Assembly (NCBI RefSeq): GCF_012844305.1
Contig: NZ_JABANE010000008.1
Location: 1 to 64,000 of the forward strand
Length of the DNA: 64,000 nt
Origin: Flammeovirga aprica JL-4
GTDB lineage: Bacteria; Bacteroidota; Bacteroidia; Cytophagales; Flammeovirgaceae
Reading direction: 5' to 3'
Shown here: piece after piece, positions 56,498 through 63,039 of the stretch
Layout: each line of letters starts with the position of its first letter
Numbering within the stretch: position 1 is the first letter of the stretch
The notes under the pieces: model-generated
Told to the model about the DNA's origin: nothing
Seen by the model: the letters and a program-made list of their open reading frames with translations, nothing else
Databases searched by the model: none
Made by a program: the position numbers and the translations under genes

Positions 56498-56911
56498 ATG
56501 AATACCCTAAAAAAAGAATTTTATAGATACACAGACCAAATAGGCATTACAGGCTCATTTATATGTTTAATCCATTGTATTATCACTTCAGGCTTGATGA
56601 TAGGTAGTACGATGATGTCAAATGCATCCCATCATCATGGACACGCACATCATCATACTTTAGATGTATGGGGAATGATCGATTTATCAATGGTGGTGGT
56701 TAGTGGCATTGCAGTATATTTTTCCACATTAAAATCTACTGATGAAGAATTTCAAAATAAGCTGATGTGGGCAACATATATAGTTTATAGTTTTTGTATG
56801 CTTTCAAAGTATATGGGTTTTGAACCTGTTGGTTTGACTTACCTTTCTTATCTCATGTCTTTCTCTCTGATAGGAATGCATACAGTGAATCTGAAAAAAT
56901 GTGCTCATTAA
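56498..56911 (+). CDS. MerC-domain membrane protein
   Basis: The 137-residue protein has four membrane helices. The MerC signature is a CLIHCI motif in the first helix (about residues 22-27), and a histidine-rich loop HHHGHAHHH follows the first helix (about 46-54). The C-terminus is CAH. MerC was first found as a mercury importer; Bacteroidota copies without other mer genes are more likely to handle other metals. No merA, merP or merR is nearby; a CobW-type protein is, so zinc or another transition metal is the more likely cargo. Confidence 0.75.
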   Translation: MNTLKKEFYRYTDQIGITGSFICLIHCIITSGLMIGSTMMSNASHHHGHAHHHTLDVWGMIDLSMVVVSGIAVYFSTLKSTDEEFQNKLMWATYIVYSFCMLSKYMGFEPVGLTYLSYLMSFSLIGMHTVNLKKCAH

Positions 56912-57038
56912 TAGTGGTGTATGTCCCTTTGGTTCATTTTGCCCAAATCATACAACCGCATGGAGATTTCTTGTAAATAGTTCGCTGAGAAACAAAGCAT
57001 CTTTGTATATCAATCAATCTCATCAAGAAAATAAAACT

Positions 57039-57689
57039 ATGAACAATTTAGATATTTACTATACACTTGGTATGCTCGGAACTGTTGCATTTGCAGTGAC
57101 GGCAGTCTTGGCGGTTATTCCAAAACAAATTGATTTATTCGGTGCTATCGTAATGGGTATTGTCACTGCTGTTGGTGGAGGAACCATCAGAGATATGATT
57201 TTGGGAGTGCCTGTCTTTTGGGCATCAGACCTTAATTATATATGGGTGGCAATTGCCTCAAGTATAGTTGCTTTTTATGGTAATCAATTGATGTCTAGAA
57301 AAAATATATATGCCCTAATGCTCTATTTGGATGGCATCGGCATTGCCATGTTTGTGATTCAAGGAGCAGATAAAGCGTTGGATTTGGACTTTGCATTGCC
57401 AGTAGGACCAGTATTATTAGGTTTGATTACAGCGATTGGAGGCGGTATCACCAGAGATGTTTTGGCAGGGAATACAACACTATTATTAAAGAAAGAACTT
57501 TACGCACTGCCTTTGACCTTTGGAGTAATCCTTTACTTAATAATGATTCAGGTGTTTCCAGAGAAAGTGAAATTGCTTGGAACATTGTGTGCAACACTCA
57601 CTTTCTTTATCCGTGCTGCGGCTATTCATTGGAAATTACACGTTCCAAAGTGGATGCTGACGCAAAAAAGAGGTATTTTCTCTAATTGA
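57039..57689 (+). CDS. TRIC-type cation channel (UPF0126/YadS family)
   Basis: I choose ATG 57039 (MNNLDIYYTLGM), giving 216 residues, the usual length; an in-frame start at 56901 would overlap merC and give a non-family N-terminus. Seven membrane helices form two repeated halves, each with the glycine-rich motif (VGGGTIRDMILG and IGGGITRDVLAG). Prokaryotic TRIC proteins are trimeric channels for monovalent cations. Its role in the cluster is not clear. Confidence 0.8.
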   Translation: MNNLDIYYTLGMLGTVAFAVTAVLAVIPKQIDLFGAIVMGIVTAVGGGTIRDMILGVPVFWASDLNYIWVAIASSIVAFYGNQLMSRKNIYALMLYLDGIGIAMFVIQGADKALDLDFALPVGPVLLGLITAIGGGITRDVLAGNTTLLLKKELYALPLTFGVILYLIMIQVFPEKVKLLGTLCATLTFFIRAAAIHWKLHVPKWMLTQKRGIFSN

Positions 57690-57752
57690 TCAAAATGTGT
57701 CAATAGCTTATTCTTTTGTGTAAATAGTTTGATGTAAAACATGTGACATTTG
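57686..57752 (+). promoter_or_regulatory. Regulon promoter D (upstream of serine hydrolase 2)
   Basis: The half-site cores TGTGTCAATAG (57696) and TGTGTAAATAG (57717) are 21 bases apart; the second aligns with the CTTGTAAATC core of promoter A. The -7 box GAcaTTTG ends at 57752, again 36 nt from the start of the core. It overlaps the end of the TRIC gene by four bases. The serine hydrolase start is about 220 bases downstream, giving a long leader that holds element copy 2. Confidence 0.7.
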
Positions 57753-57811
57753 TAACATAATCAGTGGGCATACAGCTCGCAACTCAGAGCATGATTGAAA
57801 CACCTCTTTTA

Positions 57812-57918
57812 GTGAAAACCCACCCTTTTAGAACGTGAGTTTATTAATTTCATCAACTATAGAACCACTATTTTCTCAGAAATTAATTTCCTCACAACCT
57901 AAAATGGAAAATTTTCAC
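57812..57918 (+). ncRNA. Structured element, copy 2 (107 nt), in the leader of serine hydrolase 2
   Basis: The outer stem is GTGAAAA (57812-57818) with TTTTCAC (57912-57918). The middle stem 57835-57851 pairs with 57879-57895 exactly as in copy 1, and the apical stem is ATAG/CTAT. The sequence is about 90% identical to copy 1 from 57810 to about 57945, yet the flanks of the two copies are unrelated. It lies between promoter D and the start codon, so it would be part of the 5' UTR. Confidence 0.65.
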
Positions 57919-57972
57919 TTTTAAAACAGGTATTCCAAACATACTCAATAAATCAAAATACTATTTATCAAA

Positions 57973-59295
57973 ATGAAAAAGCTATTATTATCATCATTGT
58001 TAGCAGGCGCTACTTTATTACAAGTAAATGCCCAAGATGTAAAAGATCAAAACGCAGAAAACAAAATGACGCCCATTAAAGAGGTAGTCAGCGGTTTTCC
58101 AAAAGATTATGCAGAGCATGCTATTTCGACCTCATTTAATACCTGGCTTCAAGGTGGAGATGAATCACTTTACTTTCAAATGAAGACTTCAGAGTTTTTA
58201 CCGACTTCAATCATCCCAAGGCGTATTCCAACAATGGAATTGGAAAAAAATATAAGACCTGAAATTGGTGCTATTGAAGCAGAAACAATCTTTTCAGGAA
58301 AAAAAACACTTGATGAATTCTTAGCGGACCCAGAATTTAGAGCACAAGGTTATATGGTTATCCACAAAGGAAAAATAGTTTATGAATCTTACCCTGGTAT
58401 GCGACCATCAGATTCACATGCTTGGATGTCATGTGCGAAACCTACCGCAGCACTGTTAGTCGAGCTTCTAATTAACGAAGGTAAAATCGATGATTCACTT
58501 CCCATTTCGCATTATGTGAAAGAATTTCAAGGTACAGCATGGGAAAATGTAACTGTGAAGCAGATCATGCATATGGATTCAGGACTTGATATAGATGATA
58601 CAGCAGAAACACGTCCACAGCCAGATGCTCATGCTCACCGTTTATATCTATCTGAATTTGGTCAACCTTATAATGGTAAAGTCGAAAAATTAATTGATGT
58701 TTTAGCAAGTGCTCAACCTGGTGAAGGAGCTGGGAAAAAGTTTGTTTACGCATCTGCTCATACTGAAGCATTAGTGTTTCTAGTAGAAGCAGTAACAGGA
58801 GAACGTTGGAGTGAAACATTTGATAAAAAAGTATGGTCGAAAATGGGGGTAGAAGGCCCAATGCAAGTCCAAACAACTCCTGATGGTGTAGCACTTTCAC
58901 ATGGTGTTATCGGTACAAGAATGAGTGATATGGCTCGTTTCGGAATGTTGTATACACCAAGTTGGGATAAAGTAGCTGAAGAACAAATTGTAACAGATGA
59001 AACATTAACTCGTATCCATGAAGATATGAGATCACATGAGTTCTTGATGGCCGGTGAAGATGGTCCAGTATTTTCTGATTGGCTAGAAAATAACAACCCT
59101 ACATTTTTAGGCAACTCTCGTCAGTGGGACGTATTATGGCCTGACGGTGATATGTGGAAAGGAGGAATGCAGACGCAAGGTTTGTATGTTTCTCCATCAA
59201 AAGATCTTGTGATTGTATATATGTCAACAGCCGTTCAAGATCACTCTTTACACCGTTTTGTGCGTAAAGTAGCCAACTCTGGTTTATTTGAATAA
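57973..59295 (+). CDS. Class-C beta-lactamase-like serine hydrolase 2
   Basis: The 440-residue exported protein has a signal peptide MKKLLLSSLLAGATLLQVNA. The SxxK motif is S-C-A-K in WMSCAKPT (about residue 154-157), with the Tyr motif YASAH (about 258) and a third-strand motif KGGMQTQG (about 400). This is the fold of class C beta-lactamases, EstB esterases and NylB amide hydrolases. The Tyr-x-Ser form is not the beta-lactamase YxN, so an esterase or amidase is more likely than drug resistance. It shares leader and family with hydrolase 3 immediately downstream. Confidence 0.82.
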   Translation: MKKLLLSSLLAGATLLQVNAQDVKDQNAENKMTPIKEVVSGFPKDYAEHAISTSFNTWLQGGDESLYFQMKTSEFLPTSIIPRRIPTMELEKNIRPEIGAIEAETIFSGKKTLDEFLADPEFRAQGYMVIHKGKIVYESYPGMRPSDSHAWMSCAKPTAALLVELLINEGKIDDSLPISHYVKEFQGTAWENVTVKQIMHMDSGLDIDDTAETRPQPDAHAHRLYLSEFGQPYNGKVEKLIDVLASAQPGEGAGKKFVYASAHTEALVFLVEAVTGERWSETFDKKVWSKMGVEGPMQVQTTPDGVALSHGVIGTRMSDMARFGMLYTPSWDKVAEEQIVTDETLTRIHEDMRSHEFLMAGEDGPVFSDWLENNNPTFLGNSRQWDVLWPDGDMWKGGMQTQGLYVSPSKDLVIVYMSTAVQDHSLHRFVRKVANSGLFE

Positions 59296-59318
59296 TTAAG
59301 AAAACGATTAATTATAAG

Positions 59319-59353
59319 TTAAACGTCTTGCCTTTCGGGGTGAGGCGTTTTTT
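59319..59353 (+). terminator. Intrinsic terminator after serine hydrolase 2
   Basis: A stem of AACGTCTTGCC with GGTGAGGCGTT (G-U pairs and one mismatch allowed) is followed by T6, about 25 bases past the stop. Confidence 0.65.
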
Positions 59354-59387
59354 CTATTCCGGTCATCATGACTTCAAATTGATCACA

Positions 59388-59454
59388 TTGCTCAAATCTT
59401 GTAAACAGTAGAAAAGATCTTGTAAATAATTCAAGTGGCAACTAGTGATATTTG
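59388..59454 (+). promoter_or_regulatory. Regulon promoter C (upstream of serine hydrolase 3)
   Basis: Half-sites TTGCTCAAATCTTGTAAAC (from 59388) and TAGAAAAGATCTTGTAAAT (from 59409) are 21 bases apart. The second CTTGTA begins at 59419 and the -7 box GAtaTTTG ends at 59454, 36 nt as in the others. Confidence 0.75.
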
Positions 59455-59516
59455 TAACATGATCATTGAGTGATCGCTCATTGAAAATCAATCAAATTAC
59501 TATTTCAAAAAGGAAA

Positions 59517-60845
59517 ATGAAAAAATTACTATTATCAACATTGTTAGCAGGATCCGTAATGTCACAAGTAAATGCACAAGGAACGAATGTTCATGAAGCA
59601 GAAGGAGATTACAGAACTCCGATAAAAGAATTTTCTAATGGATTTACACAACATCAAGTTCAAAAATTTAGAGATAATTACAGTTTACCTCATTTATTAA
59701 AAGGTGGAGATGATGCCGTTTGGTGGGGATTAAGAACTTCAGAATTATTCAATACGGCATTACTTGAGCCTAATCACAAAATGGAACTAGTTAAAAATAT
59801 TAATCCAGCGGTGGGAGAGGTCAAAGCTCACACCAAACATTTTGGAGAGATTTCATTAAATGATTTTATGGTGCATCCACATAGTTATGCACAAGGTTTC
59901 TTAGTGGTTCATAAAGGTGAAATCGTCTTTGAAAACTATCAAGGAATGACAGAAAACGATCATCACGTTTGGATGTCAGCAGCGAAGATTATTCCTGGTC
60001 TTGCCGTAGACTTATTGATTTCAGACGGAAAAATAGATCAGGAAAAAACAATAGGGCATTACGTCCATGATTTTAAACATACAGGTTATGGAAATGTCAA
60101 AGTGAAAGATGTGATGGACATGACAACTGGCCTTAATTCAGAGGGAAATGATGAGACGCGTTCAGATCCAAACTCTATCACAACAAGAATGTTCTTAGCT
60201 GAGTTTGGTTTGCCTTACAATGGTAAAAATGAAAAAGTAAGAGATGTATTAAAAGAAGCAAAACAAACACATCCTGCAGGAGAGAAATTAGAATATGGCT
60301 CTCCGCACACACAGATGCTAGTTTTATTGGTTGAGGCAGTTTCAGGAAAACCATTTGCAGAATTTGTAGATCAAAGAATTTATTCAAAAATGGGTGCAGA
60401 ATCTACCCTAAACATACACCTTTCGCCAAATGGTGTAGCAATAGGTCACGGTATTGTATCCAGTAGACTTCGTGATATGGCAAGAGTGGGCATGCTCTAT
60501 ACACCAAGTTGGAATAAAACGGCTACAGAGCAAGTGGTTTCTCCTGAAATCATCAGCCGTATTCAGAATGGAACAAGGTCAAAAGAATTTTATAGAAATG
60601 GTTTTGATGGTTCTGTGTTTGTAGATCGTATTGGAGATGACGATGTGATCTCCAATGCAAGACAGTGGGATGGCGTTTGGGAAGATGGGGATTTCTGGAA
60701 ATCAGGTATCCAAAGCCAAGGGATCTATGTCTCTCCAAAAAAGGATTTAGTGATTGTATTCTTCTCTACTAATGTGCCAGATGATTCTATTCATAGATAC
60801 GCACGTCAGATTGCCAATTCTGGTTTGTTTGAAGAGGTAGAATAA
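59517..60845 (+). CDS. Class-C beta-lactamase-like serine hydrolase 3
   Basis: I use ATG 59517 (MKKLLLSTLLAGSVMSQVNA, a signal peptide) because a TTG at 59466 would lie at the promoter's transcription start. The 442-residue protein is a paralogue of hydrolase 2: SxxK is S-A-A-K in WMSAAKII (about residue 155), Tyr motif YGSPH (about 258) and KSGIQSQG near the C-terminus. The third family member at 51.9 kb is frameshifted. The substrate is unknown. A strong terminator separates it from amidohydrolase 2. Confidence 0.82.
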   Translation: MKKLLLSTLLAGSVMSQVNAQGTNVHEAEGDYRTPIKEFSNGFTQHQVQKFRDNYSLPHLLKGGDDAVWWGLRTSELFNTALLEPNHKMELVKNINPAVGEVKAHTKHFGEISLNDFMVHPHSYAQGFLVVHKGEIVFENYQGMTENDHHVWMSAAKIIPGLAVDLLISDGKIDQEKTIGHYVHDFKHTGYGNVKVKDVMDMTTGLNSEGNDETRSDPNSITTRMFLAEFGLPYNGKNEKVRDVLKEAKQTHPAGEKLEYGSPHTQMLVLLVEAVSGKPFAEFVDQRIYSKMGAESTLNIHLSPNGVAIGHGIVSSRLRDMARVGMLYTPSWNKTATEQVVSPEIISRIQNGTRSKEFYRNGFDGSVFVDRIGDDDVISNARQWDGVWEDGDFWKSGIQSQGIYVSPKKDLVIVFFSTNVPDDSIHRYARQIANSGLFEEVE

Positions 60846-60913
60846 GTACTAGGACAAAAGATTGTGGTGATATGAATATTTCATTTTGATGAAAATTAAA
60901 ATGGGTACTCATT

Positions 60914-60957
60914 AGAGGTTTTTATCTTGGTATTCGTACCAAGGTAGAGCCTCTTTT
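60914..60957 (+). terminator. Two-level hairpin after serine hydrolase 3, probable terminator
   Basis: An inner perfect 7-bp stem (CTTGGTA/TACCAAG, loop TTCG) sits inside an outer AGAGG/CCTCT stem, followed by four T. The stable TTCG loop is typical of terminators. Confidence 0.75.
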
Positions 60958-61055
60958 AAAACAACTTTCTTTGAAGGGTTTAATCTATCAGTATCAGCCG
61001 ACAGTTGAAGAGAAGCAATTAACATTCTCATTTTTAAAGACTCAATTATATTATC

Positions 61056-62372
61056 ATGAAAAAATTAATATTAATCACATTGTTATATTGTGTTGCCAAT
61101 CATTATGTCTTCTCTCAAGAAGAGCAGACCGTATTAATTGAAAATGCAAATATTTTTGACGGTACAGCAGACACTCTTGCTATGGGTATGTCGGTGTTAG
61201 TCAAAGGAAATAAAATTGAAAAAATCGCCAAAAAAATAAAAGCTCCCAAAGGTGCACAAGTTATAAATGCGAATGGAAGAACGCTCAGCCCAGGTTTTAT
61301 TGGTACACATGAGCACTTGATGTTTCAAATGTCAGCAGGCGAATTGTTGACCTCAGACACAAGGTACTTCGCTTATGTAGCCACCTCTACAGCAAAAAAA
61401 TACTTGTATAGTGGTTGGACTTCCGTAAGAGATGCCGCTGGAAATACCTTTTCACTTAAAACAGCAATAGATAAAGGAATCGTGGAAGGTCCTCGTATTT
61501 ATGCTTCAGGAGCCATGATTTCACAATCGGCAGGGCATGCAGACCATTGCCTTGGATCAAATCACTCTTCCATTATCAGTGAAGATCATGATATTTTAGT
61601 TGAGTATGGTGATATGGCTGTCGTAAATGGTGTGCCTAAAGTATTAGAAGCGGTGAGAGAACAACTTCGTTTTGGTGCCAATCAGATTAAAATCGCTGTT
61701 GGTGGTGGTACAGGTTCGTATGCAGATCCGTTAGATGTTGTGGAGTTTACACCTGAGGAAATCAAAGCAGCTGTTCAAGCAGCAGGTGACTACAATACGT
61801 ATGTGATGGCCCATGTCTATAATAATGATGGGATCAGAAGAGCCATTGAATGTGGCGTGAAAAGTATCGAGCATGCCAATTTGGTAGATGAAGAAACGTT
61901 ACAATTGATGAAAGATAATGATGTATGGCTATCTGCTCAAGTAGGTGTTTATACATTCATTCCTCATGGTTACACAGAGGATCAAGCCAACAAGCACAGA
62001 CAAGCTTATGCAGGTATCGACAACATGTTTAAAGCGGCAAAGAAGATAGGTTTTGATAAAATTGGTTTTGGTACAGACATTATCACTGACCCTTCAAGAA
62101 TAGATGCTTTAAATGACGAGTTTATCTTCAGACAAGACTGGTTTACCAACGCTGAAATTCTTCAACAAGCTACTTCTAAGTCAGGTGAGCTCTTAGGAAT
62201 GTCTCACCGTTTCAGTCCAGGTAAAATAGGAGTAATTGAAGAAGGTGCAGTAGCAGACATTTTATTGATTGACGGTAATCCATTGGAAGACTTTAAAATC
62301 CTTCAAGACCCTGAAAATAACCTTCATTTGATCATGAAAGACGGAAAGATCTTTAAGAACTTAGTGAAATAA
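61056..62372 (+). CDS. Amidohydrolase 2, exported (imidazolonepropionase/prolidase-like)
   Basis: The 438-residue protein has a signal peptide ending YVFSQ, unlike amidohydrolase 1. Metal ligands appear as GTHEHL (HxH), the Lys strand IKIAVGGGTG, His in MAHVYN, HANL and Asp in GFGTDI, with the usual end sandwich (VLIENANIFDG and AVADILLIDGNP). Relatives include prolidase-like and imidazolonepropionase-like enzymes. It has no copy of the regulon promoter directly upstream; partial read-through from hydrolase 3 is possible. The product would act in the periplasm on material entering through the porins. Confidence 0.83.
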   Translation: MKKLILITLLYCVANHYVFSQEEQTVLIENANIFDGTADTLAMGMSVLVKGNKIEKIAKKIKAPKGAQVINANGRTLSPGFIGTHEHLMFQMSAGELLTSDTRYFAYVATSTAKKYLYSGWTSVRDAAGNTFSLKTAIDKGIVEGPRIYASGAMISQSAGHADHCLGSNHSSIISEDHDILVEYGDMAVVNGVPKVLEAVREQLRFGANQIKIAVGGGTGSYADPLDVVEFTPEEIKAAVQAAGDYNTYVMAHVYNNDGIRRAIECGVKSIEHANLVDEETLQLMKDNDVWLSAQVGVYTFIPHGYTEDQANKHRQAYAGIDNMFKAAKKIGFDKIGFGTDIITDPSRIDALNDEFIFRQDWFTNAEILQQATSKSGELLGMSHRFSPGKIGVIEEGAVADILLIDGNPLEDFKILQDPENNLHLIMKDGKIFKNLVK

Positions 62373-62405
62373 ACGACCATAATTAGGACTAAAACCAACT
62401 GTATT

Positions 62406-62442
62406 AAGGTATTATCTTGTAATGAGGTAATACCTTTTTTGA
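62406..62442 (+). terminator. Intrinsic terminator after amidohydrolase 2
   Basis: The stem AAGGTATTA pairs with TAATACCTT around a 13-base loop, followed by a T-run. Confidence 0.75.
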
Positions 62443-62455
62443 TATAGAATAAGTG

Positions 62456-62522
62456 TTGCCGATTTTATACAACTACTTGCCGATATCTTATAACTCAAAC
62501 CTTTTTCAATTGGTTAATTTTG
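62456..62522 (+). promoter_or_regulatory. Regulon promoter F (tandem upstream promoter)
   Basis: Half-sites TTGCCGATTTTATACAACT (from 62456) and TTGCCGATATCTTATAACT (from 62477) are 21 bases apart. CTTATA begins at 62487 and a perfect -7 box TAatTTTG ends at 62522, 36 nt as elsewhere. No ORF starts within 130 bases; promoter E follows. The transcript would start near 62528. Confidence 0.7.
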
Positions 62523-62648
62523 AAGTAACAAAAGAGTAGAGAGCATTCATATTCTTTTGAATTAAGTTAAGTTGAAGAAAGCCCAAAAATAAAACTATTG
62601 CTCCTTTTAGGCACCAGGTGAATTCATTACTAAACCTTAGTATTTGAA

Positions 62649-62715
62649 TTGACCTTTTTGTGTCATTCATAAATAAGACCGTGTAAATCATTGGGTAGCA
62701 ATCTTTCTAGTTTTG
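62649..62715 (+). promoter_or_regulatory. Regulon promoter E (upstream of the structured RNA and porin 2)
   Basis: Half-site cores TGTGTCATTC (62659) and CGTGTAAATC (62680) are 21 bases apart, and a perfect -7 box TAgtTTTG lies at 62708-62715, at the common distance. The predicted transcription start is near 62721, which places the multi-hairpin sequence at the start of the transcript. Confidence 0.7.
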
Positions 62716-62720
62716 CAATA

Positions 62721-62924
62721 TGATATTAAAAAGGAACAACATATCGTACACCATGGCTGAAGTCATGGGCTGGTGATACTGACTCCACCAACACTAAAGT
62801 GCTGTCTTCGTTTCCAACCTTCAAGACTTAAGTCTTGGATAGGTTGCAGTATCACTTGCCCATTGTTTTAACTATGGTGCACGAAACACAAGGAATGAAG
62901 AGAATGGATCGTATTGTGTTTTTT
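62721..62924 (+). ncRNA. Multi-hairpin RNA candidate ending in an intrinsic terminator
   Basis: From 62745 to 62883 long-range stems close the element: CGTACACCAT with ATGGTGCACG (one mismatch), ATGGGC with GCCCAT and GTGATACTG with CAGTATCAC. Inside are CACTAAAGTG and CAACCT/AGGTTG enclosing CAAGAC-TTAA-GTCTTG. A terminator follows at once (AAACACAA 62884-62891 with TTGTGTTT from 62914, then T-run). Promoter E is upstream. It could be a small RNA, an attenuating leader of porin 2, or a REP-like repeat that happens to be transcribed. The palindrome style resembles REP elements of RAYT transposases, but no such gene is nearby. Confidence 0.6.
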
Positions 62925-63039
62925 ATGGTGGTCAGGCGGACGTTGCAATGTAATATCCCTACAACTGTATTCATCATAAATGATATTCCTCTTTAATATT
63001 CCAACAACTTGATTACAAAATTATTTTGAATGCTGTTTT

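Noticed and set aside
56498-56911. Mercury resistance operon
   Set aside because: No merA, merP, merT or merR is present; only the MerC domain is found.
56901-57038. N-terminal extension of the TRIC channel gene
   Set aside because: It overlaps the end of merC and codes for a non-family sequence; the family start is ATG 57039.
59466-59516. TTG start for serine hydrolase 3
   Set aside because: The promoter C box ends at 59454, so the transcript would begin at about the TTG; the signal peptide starts at ATG 59517.
51874-60845. Beta-lactam resistance genes
   Set aside because: The three hydrolases have the SxxK fold, but the Tyr motif is Y-x-S or YSTA rather than YxN and the neighbours are a catabolic set, so an esterase or amidase is more likely.
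62506-62691. 61-codon minus-strand frame as a gene
   Set aside because: It overlaps both regulon promoters F and E and has no recognisable domain or start context; most likely a chance frame.
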